Below are positions 1-11,445 of a stretch of DNA of 64,000 nt, one piece after another. This stretch comes from Flaccisagitta enflata (lineage: Eukaryota > Chaetognatha > Sagittoidea > Aphragmophora), in assembly GCA_965153355.1 (NCBI GenBank), contig OZ231126.1, positions 104,346,001 through 104,410,000 of the forward strand, given 5' to 3'. The position numbers were made by a program, and so were the translations under genes. The notes beneath the pieces are model-generated. The model searched no databases. It saw only the letters and a list, made by a program, of their open reading frames with translations, and had not been told where the DNA came from. Each line of letters begins with the position of its first letter. Position 1 is the stretch's first letter.

Positions 1-156
1 CAAGGACAACAATTTGGATTGTCACTGGACGGCACCGCTGATTGTCAACCTCAACATCGTTTGACGGGCGGAGTGTTCGGTGCAGTCTCGAAAGACGACG
101 CTGACAATCGAGATCAACAAAGCCATAGAAACATTCTTTATAGTATTTCGTCTTGA
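1..156 (+). CDS. possible 3' end of a protein-coding exon, partial at left edge
   Basis: Frame 1 is open from the first base for 51 codons and ends at TGA 154-156, while the other two forward frames close within about 65 bases. The encoded end is Gln/Asp/Gly-rich (it begins QGQQFGLSLDG) and I recognise no family. A good donor (AAG/GTGTGT at 240/241) and a strong polypyrimidine acceptor (ending TTTTGCAG at 365) follow, so the transcript may have an intron at 241-365 in its 3' untranslated part. An open run of this length can arise by chance, so this is a weak call. Confidence 0.28.
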   Translation, partial: QGQQFGLSLDGTADCQPQHRLTGGVFGAVSKDDADNRDQQSHRNILYSISS

Positions 157-747
157 TACGCTTCACTTTGGAAGTTGTCTAATGAATTATTTTTGTCGCA
201 TAATTGAAATGTCACTCGAACTATTATCAGCCATAAACAAGGTGTGTATTTAGTTACGATTGATTGATTGTATGCTTGATTGACGATTGCTTGACCGATT
301 GATTGACATATTGACTGATTTTCTAGGTTTTAATCATGTGTCTCTGTAACTTTTTTCTTTTGCAGTATTGAATCTATCCTCGATGATCCATTCTAATACG
401 TTTGCGGCTTTATTTGACTCTGACAAACTAGATAGGGACATAGAAAGGGCGCTATCTAGTACATTTTCGATATCAGACCAAACAACAAGTCAAGTTGCAA
501 AATCAAATTTTCTTTAGATTTCCTTCTTTTTTCTCCCCTTTTCACTTGCTCAGCACATTTTTTTTCTACAAATGATTTTCTATGCAAAACTGAAGACAAT
601 ATAACATAACAATTACATTCTTTGATGAAAAAAAGTCTAAATTAGTAAAATTCAAAATATTGAAAAAAATGTTTTGACTCCTCTAATTTGGTCTTCGTTT
701 GCACCTCGACGTAAGCCCCTAACTCTTTAAGAAGGTTTTCTCTAATA
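157..747. other. AT-rich stretch without a gene
   Basis: Nothing coding is seen. It contains the candidate intron 241-365 described with the left-edge exon and a short TTGATTGAT-type repeat around 258-320. Confidence 0.5.
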
Positions 748-912
748 AACAAGGCTGGATACACTTGCGGATGGGCAGGGGCCATGGTTGGGATCACTAG
801 AGCATTAGGGCAGAAACAGTGAAGAAAACCACCCCAAAAGTATATAAGTAGAAAGTGACAGACCAACCGACAGTCGGAGAAAGCAAGGTGTAGAACGCGA
901 CTAAAAATTGCC
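748..912 (-). repeat. dispersed hairpin-head element, truncated copy
   Basis: Read on the minus strand it starts TTTTTAGTCGCG, continues with ACACCTTGC and a GTCGGTTGGTC run, and ends in the family's tail (CCCCTGCCCATCCGC then GTATCCAGCCTTGTT). The second arm of the head hairpin is deleted in this copy. Confidence 0.6.
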
Positions 913-1705
913 ATGCTGGTGCAATCAATTTCTATGCACAGTGAATGTTGTCAACTTGGAAATACAAGGGAATTCTTATTAGGATGACAAATGAACCTGA
1001 GGGACTAATATTTGGAATATGAACTAACAAAATGATACCCATGATGGTTGGTGTCACAATTTCATGTATTCCCACTAAAATATCAGTATTCAGGAAGATT
1101 TCTCAAAATCGAATTGGCATCTTTCCCACAGCATGTTCATGTAGTCGTTACTAACTTTAGCAAAAAAAAAAAAAAAAAAAACTAAAAAAAAAATGAGATG
1201 ACCTATTTGGCTAATTTTAGCTGAACTGGAGATGTAAACTGTAATAAATCCATTACTGTTTTAAAGTTCTTTGATAGATCTTACTAATGCGACATTGCTG
1301 GTCCTTCTAGCTTTATTCGTTTAGAAATGCAATGGCACAAGAATGATTAAAAACAGTTTTGCAATTCAACTGAATTGAAAAGGTTTTAAAAAGTAGTAGT
1401 TCACTTTGACAAGCTCTAACTTTTACTGATCTGGGATTGGTCTTGAATAAAAGTTGATTCAAAAACCTTTGAAATGACTTCTTTTCTATGTCTTTCATGA
1501 ATTAACAAAAAGGTACAGCTTTTGAGCGGCAGCCCCAAAGGGATCGATGACTGATGCTTTCACATATATTGGGAATAATCTCCCTCTCCTCCTTCTCCTT
1601 CTCCTCTTTCTCCTTTTTGGGCAACGGCCCTGAAGGGGTTGAATACCTATGCTTTCACATAAGCAGAAATTTCTCCTCCTCCTCCTTCTTGAACGTAACC
1701 CCCCA
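913..1705. other. no gene seen
   Basis: There is an A-rich tract at 1161-1192. A motif around CTGGGATTGGTCT near 1430 recurs near 29,340 and 42,390. 1040-1110 weakly resembles one arm of the fold-back at 22.0-22.3 kb. No supported coding sequence. Confidence 0.4.
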
Positions 1706-1916
1706 CAAGGCCCAAATCCCAGTGGCCAGGCCCAAATCTTAACCTCAAGGCCCAAATCATAGCCATGAGGCCCAAATCCCAGTCTTGAGGCCCAAATTCC
1801 AACCTTGAGGTCCAAATCCCAGCCTCATGGCCCAAATCTTTGGCTAAACGCCCAAATCCCAGCCTTGAGGTTCAAATCCCAGCCACAAGGCCCAAAATCC
1901 TAGCCCAAATCCCAGT
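1706..1916. repeat. 20-bp minisatellite, about 10 copies
   Basis: Degenerate tandem repeat of AGGCCCAAATCCCAGCCTTG. Reading frames across it (for example LGFGPHG-type repeats on the minus strand) are by-products of the array. Confidence 0.85.
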
Positions 1917-3029
1917 TTGATTTTTTGTATAGGCACAAAAGAAACTGCCTGGGACAAATTTCAGCCCAATAGCTCAATATCCTATACTGGATAAATACAA
2001 AATAGGTCTGTATCATCACATGCAAGTTGGGTTAGCTGCATTATTTCAAGTTGCAAAAAAAAATTGAGAAGGGAGGTTAAAAAAAAGCCAAACCTGTGTA
2101 AAAAAACCTGGGGAATCCAACCGTGATGTTTTCAGAGCCCTACAGTGGTCTGTTTAGTGATGGCCCCCCAAAAAACACCCAAAATTAGCCGTTTTTGGGT
2201 ATTGTTGGCCAAAAATTGCTACCTAGATGGGAGCCAAATGTTTGAATTCATAGTTGCTTCATGATGTAAGACACTAGGAAAACAAGAATCATGATGGTGG
2301 GGTACCTAAAAAGGCCCTAAAAGGGCCCCTAAAGCTCAAGAGTATCTGCGCTTAGACTCAAGATGTCAAAATGAAGTAGGCAGACTTCTGCGCTCTCTTT
2401 TGCTATGCACACTGATTCACTTTGAGGTTTTAGTGGGATTCCATTTAATGGAGCCATTGTCAGGAATCATGCTAGACTCCTCAAAGAAGCCAACTCTTTC
2501 TGATCTAGACTAGAAAATACCATGCAAACAGTAATGAAAATACTTGCAAATTGCCTCTCAAGCTAATGTGGCATTCAGTATGAGTTTGGCCCTGAGTACA
2601 CAGAGTATCTTGCTCAAAAAGCTACTGGGACCTTAAAGCAGTTACACCTGCGACCACTTTCAGAGATTTTCTCTAAGGAACAGCTTGACAAAATTCCCAT
2701 TGACAACAAAGTCGGAGAAAATTATCTTGGTGAGTTGTCAGAGCAGCTCAGAAAAAAAGGTGGATATGCTTTTTGCGCTGTTGGAGAGCTTAGTCCTTAG
2801 CTCAAATGCTGACTTGGTTTTCTCAAAAGGGTCAGAGAAGATGCTGACGGACAAGGAGTTGAAGAAACAGAAGAAAGAAGTAGATCAGCTTGATACACAA
2901 TGGTCAAGGGCCCAAAAAGATGTGGCAAGGGCTAAGATAGCAGCATGCTCTGATGCAAAAGCAGATATTTTGTAAAGCGAGTAAGCCCAAAACAAGCAAA
3001 TTTCTGACTGCAAACGCAATGGAGAAAAG
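1917..3029. other. old single-copy or decayed repeat sequence, one weak ORF
   Basis: The best open stretch is 2685-2975 on the plus strand (96 codons, Lys/Glu-rich C-terminal half, coiled-coil-like). It has no recognisable family or supporting signals and may be a transposon remnant. Nothing else is supported. Confidence 0.3.
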
Positions 3030-3213
3030 TTATGACTCTACAACCCGCTTTGTCTATCCGTCGGTCCGTCCATCAAACTACTTTTTTTTACTTTCTTTAC
3101 TTTTTTGGACTAGACAGGCGGTTATTGCATTACCACTCCTGCCCAATTGCATTTTCAACCTTTTTTAACACTGCCCCTGCTCGCCTACACGCTACTGTGT
3201 ATCCAGCCTTGTT
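3030..3213 (+). repeat. dispersed hairpin-head element copy
   Basis: It carries the family signature ACTCTACAACCCGCT, then a GTCGGTCCGTCC run, an internal CACTCCTGCCCAATTGCAT block, CTGCCCCTGC and the tail GTGTATCCAGCCTTGTT. The hairpin itself is decayed (TTATGACT). Confidence 0.75.
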
Positions 3214-3223
3214 AAAGAAAAAA

Positions 3224-3266
3224 GGAAGAGAGAGAATGAAAGAGAAAAAGAGGGAGAGAGAGAGAA

Positions 3267-3361
<95 letters not shown>
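3224..3361. repeat. (AG)n microsatellite
   Basis: About 130 bp of nearly pure AG dinucleotides with GAAA interruptions at the left. It directly follows the tail of a dispersed element. Confidence 0.97.
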
Positions 3362-3365
<4 letters not shown>

Positions 3366-3694
3366 AATGCTCAATAATGCGTTTTCAACACATAAACAAC
3401 TGTTTTTGAGCGTTACAAAAGGGAGAGAGAGAGAAATAGCAGGTTAGAGATGCGTCAATAAATAGACTATTCTATGGCTACTGCTAATCAGTGACAATAG
3501 AATAAGATTGCCAAATGAAAACTTTGTCATTATCACATCACCATAGTACCATGTGCTGTTTTGCAATTCCATACTCTTTGGATCTTTGGTATGATCTCGC
3601 GCAAGACCTCTACATCATCTGAAAAAAACCTTCTGGAAATTCTCTTTTTGTTCGCAATCATATTGATTATTATTACGATATTTTATGCAGTAAT
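3362..3694. other. no gene seen (probable 3' flank of the LINE fragment)
   Basis: Non-repetitive AT-rich sequence downstream (minus strand) of the LINE ORF stop. It may be the LINE 3' untranslated region, but no poly(A) tail is visible. Confidence 0.35.
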
Positions 3695-4872
3695 TCAATC
3701 TGTGATCTTCATTATCAACTGTGTTAGATTGACTACACATTTCAGACTTTTTCCTTTAAAATTCATACCACAATCTAACATACCAAAACGGGCAATTACT
3801 AGTGTTTTTGTGTCATATTTGTTAAATTGTATTATGTCATCGCGCGGTTTTCTTGTGTATGTGTTACCAGTTAGACTAGGAATAATGTGTGCTGTCTTTG
3901 TTTTCGCCCTTTGACAGCCATTTTCGGTTTTGTAGCAATCTTTAAGAAGTCTTTTGTAATTTACTTGTTCAGTTTTCAGGCAGACAAGTCTCTCCCACTG
4001 TCTAGCAGTCGTGTTTTTGATCTGTAGGAAATCGCCGGGTAATTCATACTCATTGAGTGCCTCTCTAATGCTTCTTCCCCATCCTATATCCATTTCTTGT
4101 AAAGTAAAGAGAGTCTTTCTTGGCCAGTTGTCGTCGTCTCTATTTAAAAGCCGGTGTAAATACAGGAAACGTTTCTTGTCAACTCGTACGTTAGTATAGG
4201 GGAGCCCAAAGGTAAATATGATAGCCGGAGTAGGAGTATGTGCTGGGAGATCGAAAAGATACTTAATAGCTTGTATCTCTATTCTCTCTAGTTTTGTCTT
4301 TTCCCCACAATTTAGTGTCCATGATTCGGCGTTTGTCAGTATTCCAGGTATATTTTCTTTCTCATGTAAGTCCAATAATACCTTGGTGCCCATTGTCCTT
4401 AACACTTCACTTTGGCTATGCTATCAATGGCAATGATTTTTGTTGGCGGGCCTCTAGGTTCTGACTGTTTCTTCCGTTGTTTGTTATCACGTCACCAAGG
4501 TATTTGCATGAAGTTGCCTCTTGGATTTTTATGTCACCAAGGTCCCATTCCTTAGGAGCATCAGCGTGTTTTCCTACACACATTACCTTACATTTACTTT
4601 GCCCCCAGACAAGTCTGTGCCTGAGAGCAAATTCATGCAACTTTCCTAGCATACTCTCTTGATTTTCTTCACCTTCGACACAGCTTATCACATCGTCAAC
4701 CCATAATAATACTGCTATAGTCCAGAGTTCATTTACTGTGAAACCTTCGCCAGAAAGTTCTTCCGCCAATGTGTCCATCAATTTGACAAACATTTGGCCA
4801 GTCAAGCGCACACAGGAGTATCATAGTGAGAACTGCACTCAAGTTTCTCAAACATGCGTTGATGGTCAGTAG
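3695..4872 (-). pseudogene. non-LTR retrotransposon reverse transcriptase, C-terminal fragment, frameshifted
   Basis: Two minus-strand frames (4811-4416 and 4405-3695) together resemble the end of a LINE ORF2. The first has a reverse-transcriptase catalytic box reading LLWVDDV (the usual YADD position), the following WGQSKCKVMCVGK thumb-like segment and CKYLGDVIT. The second continues with AESWTLN and FDLPAHTPTP, typical of the region after the polymerase domain in jockey/CR1-type LINEs. They are joined through stops near 4400-4416, and a further frame change lies near 4811, where a different frame (DHQRMFEKL) carries the sequence up to the insertion site at 4872. The copy is 5' truncated and dead. 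LINE-derived sequence seems to resume at 5786 beyond the inserted element. Confidence 0.8.
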
Positions 4873-5776
4873 GAGATAGTCCGCCAGCGAATTTGGGGGT
4901 GTTCATCAACGGGGAATGAACGCATGTTGCTGAACAATGCCATAGAGCTGTTCATGAACGACAAAAAAGAGGCTCTTGGCAAACAATTTTGTTCATGGAG
5001 GGCCCAAAAAGACCTGTTGATGAACGACCGTTCATTGAGGGGTGTAAAAAGCTGTTGCTGAACAGGTAAAAAAAAACACTCCACCAATGGTTTTGTTGGA
5101 TTGGGTTTTTTACCTGTTCATGACACATGCTCATCTGGCTGTTAAAGAAAAGCAAAAAAAAGTTTTTTGATAACATTTTTGAGCATCTAGTTTAATCTAA
5201 CAAAGAGTTCATTAAGGAAACTTTTTTGACTCTTCATGAATGGCTGGGTTCAAAGATATTTTGTTAGAGATGAAGTGATCTTGGGACTATGTTTATCAAT
5301 ACTGCTTTTTGGCTGTTCATTTAGTGGATAAAAAATCCAGTGATTGAGTGAACCTTTTATGGGCACATATGAAAGTGATTTTTTTACCATAAATGGATTA
5401 GACTTGACACTAGCTTCATGATTCTTAAACCATTAATGATGCTCATCTGGCTATTCATGAAATACCAAATTTTACCTTTTGATGAACAGTTTTGTTCATT
5501 GAGTAGATAAATGTAACTGTGAAGACTGAAGATAATACATATTGCGTATGAAGATATTTTGTCATAAGTATAGTTAATTACCACTCCACCAACAAAATTT
5601 TTTGGTGGAGTGGATTTTTTAGCCGTTCATGAACGCACTTTTTATGGCCCTCTCTGAACAAAATCGTTGGGCAAAGGTCTCTTTCATTGTGTTCATCAAC
5701 ACCTGTATGGCATTGTTGCTGAACAGGCGTTCATTCCCCGTTGCTGAACGCACCCAAATTCGCTGGCGGACTACCT
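4873..5776. mobile_element. 904-bp long-TIR DNA transposon (non-autonomous), inserted in the LINE
   Basis: The ends are inverted: AGTCCGCCAGCGAATTTGGG at 4878-4897 pairs exactly with 5753-5772, and the arms stay similar (around 80% by eye) for about 140 bp, including the ACGGGGAATGAACGC block. The element is bracketed by GGTCAGTAG at 4864-4872 and 5777-5785, a 9-bp direct repeat. Long TIRs with a 9-bp target duplication are known for Mutator-like elements; superfamily assignment here is inference. No transposase frame is present. Confidence 0.85.
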
Positions 5777-5785
5777 GGTCAGTAG

Positions 5786-6082
5786 ACACATAGCAAAAAG
5801 AATAACCTCAAAAAGTTGATCAGAACGGAAGTTATGATTTTTTTTCATTTTCGACTTATCCAGTTTTCCGCCTCCCGTTCGTGTTTCCCCACAATTTCAT
5901 TCTTTCTTGTATGAAGATTTTCTAGGGGTTCGATCTTTCAATCAACTTTATGATGTCAGTTTTGAAAGAACATATGTAGGTATTTTGCAGGGCGCTGATG
6001 ACTGTTTGCGAATCTTTAACTGACTAGTGATGGAATGAATTCAACCACTGAAATATGTCAAAAGTTGCTTGATTTCCTTCTT
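5786..6082. other. decayed sequence beyond the inserted element
   Basis: The first 20-30 bases continue the LINE reading interrupted at 4872. Beyond that stops accumulate and nothing more can be assigned. Confidence 0.3.
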
Positions 6083-6155
6083 AGTCGCGACTCTAATAGC
6101 CAAGTTTTGATCGGTCGTCTGTCGGTCAGTCTCTCCGTCTGTCCTTATGTCACAA
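6083..6155 (+). repeat. dispersed hairpin-head element, head fragment
   Basis: The head is AGTCGCGACT (6083-6092), a shortened perfect palindrome, followed by CTAATAGC and a GTCGGTCAGTC/CCGTCTGTCC run. No tail was identified before 6521. Confidence 0.6.
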
Positions 6156-6520
6156 TATCACTATCAAGGCATTTTTCTATATTTTAAGAAAGTCGGTTCC
6201 TCAAAATGCAAGCGAAAAAAGCTTTGTTGGAATTTTTATACCTGCGTTTGAATAGAGCCCATACGACTAGAACAGCAGAACACTACTCAAATGCAATGAG
6301 TTTCGTTGATTTTTTAGCAATAATCATGAGTGGGTGATTTTTTTTCTTCATAAAAACCATGTTTTAAATCTGTGGAGGCTTAAACGAAAGGGTTATTTTG
6401 GCTGAACTGGATTGAAGTGAGCTAATGTTATATCCCCAGAGCATGACGCGTTCAAAACTGATTTTGTTTTAATTTGTTGACAATACGCGGAGACGTTAAA
6501 AAGAAATAAACATCATTTCC

Positions 6521-6854
6521 CAGGCCTGTAAATTATTGAGTTTTCCCCTCCCCTCCCCCGTGTAGGGGGGGGATCAAAGGGTTTGGAGATGGGGAAGGAA
6601 ATCAAAGGGAAAAAAAAGAAAAAAAAAAGAAAATTTGGGGAAAATATAACTTTTTACATTACCAAATCATAAAAACTAGTTAATAAAACACAATTTAACA
6701 CTATTTAAACCTTAACTACACTGTGTTATAGCTTTATGGGGAAGAAAATCATAGATCAATCATAAATCATAAAATCATAAAATCAATCATAAAAGCATAA
6801 AATCAAAGGCAGGAGGGAAAAAAATCAAAAGCAACTCAATTATATACACCCCTG
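6521..6854 (+). mobile_element. hAT-like MITE, copy 1
   Basis: The terminal inverted repeats are CAGGCCTGTAAATTATTGAG (left) and CAGGGGTGTATATAATTGAG (right, reverse complement). They are flanked by TCATTTCC and GCATTTTC, an imperfect 8-bp duplication. The interior has GATCAAAGGGTTTGGAGATGG and a C/G homopolymer near 6551-6575. Same family as 13,134-13,433 and 23,235-23,563. Confidence 0.85.
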
Positions 6855-6891
6855 GCATTTTCAGTGACGGAAACCGATGCAAAAGCTGAAC

Positions 6892-6895
<4 letters not shown>

Positions 6896-6962
<67 letters not shown>

Positions 6963-7058
6963 TGCGTGTGTGCGCGCATGTGTGTGTGTGGGAGTGCATG
7001 TGTGTGCACGTGTGCATGTGTGTGGACGTGTGCATGTGTGTGTATGCGTGTGTTCATC
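6896..7058. repeat. (TG)n microsatellite with CGCG interruptions
   Basis: Pure TG for about 55 bp, then TGCGCGCATGTG variants. Alternating purine/pyrimidine throughout most of its length. Begins about 40 bp after the MITE. Confidence 0.95.
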
Positions 7059-7265
7059 CGTCGGTTTTTTCTTCCCATCCAATGTTGCATGTCAACTACC
7101 AAACTTAATACACACAGAGACACAGTCCGGACGCATTGTTGCCTGATTGGGCTTCTTCCCAAAAATCCCAAACGGAAAAGGCTTTATTTCAAGCAGACGT
7201 GGTCTGTGATACACAAAACCTAACCTGCCCCTAACTGGAATACTAACCCTATCTCTAACCCTCTG

Positions 7266-7277
7266 TGTGTGTGTGTG

Positions 7278-7343
<66 letters not shown>

Positions 7344-7356
7344 CACGCGCGTGTAA
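7266..7356. repeat. (TG)n microsatellite ending in CGCGCGCACGCGCG
   Basis: A second TG array 200 bp after the first. The intervening 7061-7265 holds no gene; the CTAACC-like words at 7205-7262 are too irregular for telomeric sequence. Confidence 0.95.
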
Positions 7357-7751
7357 AGGGGGTGGGGGTTGTACGCCCCTGCCTACTTGTCAGCGACAAT
7401 ATCATAATCCAACATATGTGTTTCGCTTTTACTGCTTTTAGTGCATTGCTATATATTGCCTTTTCTTAGATGAAATTTACTCAAATTTTTTTTGAAGTAA
7501 GGAATGTGCAATCTATATTTACCTGACAAAAATTTATATTTACCTGACAAAGAATATCTTTTTAACTATTCAAAGCAAATCTAGTTCAAGCTCATAAAAA
7601 TGAAGAGGGTGATGGTGAAAGAGTAGGCAGAAACGCCTGATAGGGAGATATCAGATTTTGGGCTCACAATGATATGAAATACAAAAAAGCTTCAAAATTA
7701 CAGTCCCACCGCCTCACACAGTGTACTCTTAGGCGTCATTAGGATTTTTCA
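7357..7751. other. no gene seen
   Basis: AT-rich; contains a short direct repeat (TATATTTACCTGACAAA at about 7512 and 7532). Confidence 0.4.
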
Positions 7752-8035
7752 TACCACGGCGTGGTATTCAATTACCACGCCGTGGTAATGAAATATACCA
7801 CGCCAGAATTACCACAGCGCGTGGTAATGGAATACCACACCGCGTGGTAATTGTGGTATCCGTGGTATACCACAGTGGTATATCAAATGGGGGGGAACAT
7901 TTCAGGACAGCCCTAACAACAAAAACATCAACAACAATAACAACAAAATCAACAACAACAGTAATACCACGGCGCGTGGTATTGGAATACCACACTCCGT
8001 GTTGGTTGTGGTATCCTTGGTATATCAATAGGGGA
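7752..8035. repeat. cluster of TACCACG(C/G)CGTGGTA near-palindromes
   Basis: At least six short inverted repeats of the form TACCACG-N-CGTGGTA or TACCAC-N-GTGGTA lie in 7754-7870, and two more at 7965-8012. They are separated by about 15-25 bp and interrupted by an AAC-rich stretch (7915-7963). Degenerate continuations occur at 8180-8215 and 9005-9045. Confidence 0.75.
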
Positions 8036-8039
8036 GGGG

Positions 8040-8102
8040 ATAGTTCAGGACAGCATCACCACCAGCAACAACGATAACATCAACAAGAACAAGAACAACA
8101 GC

Positions 8103-8140
<38 letters not shown>

Positions 8141-8160
8141 AAACAACAACAACAATGTAA
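8040..8160. repeat. (AAC)n microsatellite
   Basis: Irregular then nearly pure AAC repeats. The long Val- or Leu-repeat frames over it are artefacts. Confidence 0.95.
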
Positions 8161-8283
8161 ACAACAATGCCACTCAACTGTGTGGTAATTGTGGCATTTG
8201 TGGTATTTTTGGTAAACAATGGGTGTATAGTAGCTTGTACCGGAATGACAATAAACAATAAAATCAGAATTCTACAAGTAGTT

Positions 8284-8816
8284 CTTGTTGTGGGGCTGTC
8301 TTGGGCTTCTAATGACATCAATTTCAGTTTGAAAATTTTGCATCTTGCTGGCCGCGCCTTACCTTGAAATTTCCTTTAGCCTATAGGAAACCAAAAAATA
8401 CAAGTTACTAAAATCCCATTTTTGACTGCATATTTGAAATCTGCATGAAAAACTGATAATTGAAAGTGCTCTCCTTTTTTCAAAATTCCTTCGGGATCAT
8501 AGTCAAAATTCATCTTGAAGATATGACAAAAAGGTAAGTTCGGCGATTTTACAAAGAAATAAAAGAGAAAGGTAAGTTTTGCAAACTTTGACGCTTATTT
8601 TGAGCACCTTCTAGTTGGAATATTGAAAAAAGGAAAGCACTTTCAATTAACAGTTTTTTCTGCAGATTTCAAATCTGCCGTCAAAACAGATATTTAAGCA
8701 CTTTAAAATTTTTTGTTCCCCATAGAGGTAGGTTTTACGACGCGGAAAGCTTAAAGTAGGATTTGAGTAGCAAAACTGATCTCAACAGGAGCTCAAGACA
8801 ACCCCACAGCATAAAG
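8284..8816. mobile_element. fold-back (long inverted repeat) element, family F
   Basis: The left part (TGTGGGGCTGTCTTGGGCTTC near 8288) is complementary to the right end (GAGCTCAAGACAACCCCACA near 8790-8808). Inner segments also pair: GAAAGTGCTCTCCTTTTTTC at 8463-8482 with its near-complement around 8628-8648. No coding capacity. Related to 17,337-17,895. Confidence 0.7.
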
Positions 8817-8894
8817 TGCATGTGGAATGCCAAATTTATCACTTTTTGTCATTTAGGTACAAGCTAGTGTATAGTTTATAGGCGGTTATCTTTA

Positions 8895-9072
8895 CCACCA
8901 CCAACACCACCACCACCACCACCAACACCACCACCACCACCAAGAAGAACCAACACCAACAACAACAACAACAACAACAACACGAACAATTATGCCGAAC
9001 AACAGTGTGGTATTGTGGTAGTGTATAACTGTAGTTTCGTGGTAACAATTGCATAAGCTTACACTAGGTTGT

Positions 9073-9140
<68 letters not shown>

Positions 9141-9160
9141 AAACAACAACAACAACAATG
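8895..9160. repeat. (ACC)n and (AAC)n microsatellites
   Basis: ACC/AAC mixture 8895-8983 and a pure AAC array 9073-9158, separated by GTGGTA-rich sequence related to the 7.75-kb palindrome cluster. Confidence 0.93.
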
Positions 9161-10036
9161 ATTTTTTGCCACATAACCTTGAGGCATTCGATATTCTTTT
9201 TAAGGGCTTCTAGAAGTTGAATGTGAAAAAAAATCTTTTCAATTTTTGTTTCGTATGAGTCAGATAGAAATGAATGCAAAAACCGTCTCACTTTTGGTCA
9301 TTCCGATCATTCTCGACAAAATTTATGACAGAATCAGGGGTGACAACTGGAGAATAAAAAAGTTATCAGTTGAAACGAAAAAGTCATGCCATAGGATTCG
9401 AACCTGTGCTAGCCACCAGTAATGGGATTGATTTGACTACATTATTTTTTTGTCAATCAAAAAATCTAAATAATTCGGTAAATTTTGGTAAATTTCATCT
9501 AAGAAACAAAATCGGAGATGTGATTGAATGTCGTTCACCTTATTGATTTTCTCCTTGCAGCTCACTGCAGAATGCCTTTTAAAGGTGGTCTTTTAGTATG
9601 CAAATTAGTCTGAGCAACTTATTTGCATAAGCAAATGCATCTTTCAGATTTCACAATATTTTAGGTGAGGATAGTAAATGTTGTTTGAGAAAAAATCGCT
9701 TGATATCATCTTAATAGATGCATATGAGTGCATCGCAACCGAAAAAATGGTCAAAAATACTATTTTGATTTTTGACTACTCCTGGCTACAGCCTGTGCAC
9801 ATTGTTCCTGAGATCAATGACTTACTATAATACTATCATCGCGCGAATAATAATTTCAGTATCGCTTTACTAATTTCGCGTCTCCGAATTTAGGTGGTGA
9901 TGAGAGAGAGAGATAGAGAGAGATTGATTGATTGATTGATTGATTTGATTCAAAGATTTTATACCACGAGACTAAGAGCAGTCTAAGGGTATCATGACGG
10001 CAGGCAGGTATTGCATTCATTTCAAGGAATAGAGTA
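9161..10036. other. no gene seen
   Basis: There are short AG and GATT microsatellites at 9902-9945. A GGTTCGAATCC word (minus strand, near 9397) looks like a tRNA B box, but no matching acceptor stem was found. Confidence 0.4.
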
Positions 10037-10156
10037 GGATTTCTTCTTCTTCTTCTTCTTCTTCTTCTTCTTCTTCTTCTTCTTCTTCTTCTTCTTCTTC
10101 TTCTTCTTCTTCTTCTTCTTCCTCTTCCTCTTCTTCTTCTTCCTCTTCTTCTTTTT
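10037..10156. repeat. (CTT)n microsatellite
   Basis: About 120 bp of CTT with CCT variants at the right end. Confidence 0.96.
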
Positions 10157-10340
10157 CATTTGTTTTTCGATTTTGTTGCTGTTCTTAATTTGATTTTGAA
10201 AGTTGCATTTCTTCCCCGTATCACTTCCACGTGTTTTGTTATGAAGGGCGGGGGGGGGGGGTTGTTGTTGTTAACATTCAAACATGCAAGACATACAGTC
10301 GGGCATCCAGACAATAGGGGGAAACAAGTCTTGCACAACT

Positions 10341-10535
<195 letters not shown>

Positions 10536-11326
10536 GACACTCATCAGACAGTGATGTTTGTTGACGGCTTAAAATCTTCTTTCGCGTCGACGTCAATCTT
10601 CCGTCACGGTTCTTCCTGATCTCGCAATAACGTGTTTCATTGCTGTCATCAGCGCCAGTTTCAGGCTTCTGTCGTCGTCACACAGTAATTTGTCATGGAA
10701 AATAAGTAGGCTGGGTGGCCATCTTAGCGGTCCTTTCATTTCTTGGATTGACTAGTCTAGGAAAAAAGTCTAAAAAGAGTTTTCCCAAAATCTTGTCAGA
10801 GACCAGTCTTATCGACTGTGTTACAACCTTTCATTCCCAAATTAACATGTAAACCAATGGCAATCCAAATTCGAACACAAAAGTTACAGGATTTTCTAGG
10901 ATTTTGGGAAATATGTATTTTTGTCACTACTAACTGAATCCAATCAGCTTCCTTGATATCACTGTGATGCGCGTAATTGCGCTTTTGAGTTTGAAAGGAG
11001 ATATGATTAGAAATTGATTTACTCAAGCGAAAATGATTCTATAGACGGAAAGAAAGGTTTTCTCTGTATTCTGTTTGCCCAACCACCTTCCATACTGTCA
11101 GTCAGTGTGTCTGAGTCAATTTTTTGGTCTGTCTGTCTCTTTGTCTGGTTACCATCTCGTATTTCAGTTTGATTCTCTCAATGATTTGAATAAGTTGTTG
11201 GTGAATAACAAAACCAAGCAACTTGGTGCAAAAAATCAATACAGTAACAAAAACAAAATCAAACACAGTGGCGGTGACGACGATGGCGATGACAATGACA
11301 GACGACAATGACAAATTGTGAGCGGT
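10536..11326. other. no gene seen
   Basis: Single-copy-looking sequence without a credible ORF. A short GACGATGGCGATGACAATGAC run lies at 11,275-11,310. Confidence 0.4.
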
Positions 11327-11405
11327 TTTTAGGTGCGCCATAGCACGTCTATAACTAGCTCTGTCTGTTGGTCGGTTGGTCTGTAACGCTCGAGTTAAAA
11401 AGCAA
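11327..11405 (+). repeat. dispersed element, AGGTGC-hairpin subfamily, head fragment
   Basis: Head AGGTGC (11,331-11,336), loop GCCATA, arm GCACGT (one mismatch), then CTATAACTAGCTCTGTCTG and a GGTCGGTTGGTC run. Confidence 0.65.
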
Positions 11406-11445
11406 GCAAAAATCACCAAAATAGAATCAGAAATATGCTAGGATG

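Noticed and set aside
7200-7265. Telomere-like CTAACC repeats
   Set aside because: Only a few irregular words, not a tandem array.
9385-9410. tRNA gene (B-box word GGTTCGAATCC on the minus strand)
   Set aside because: No acceptor-stem complement, D arm or anticodon arm could be placed around it.
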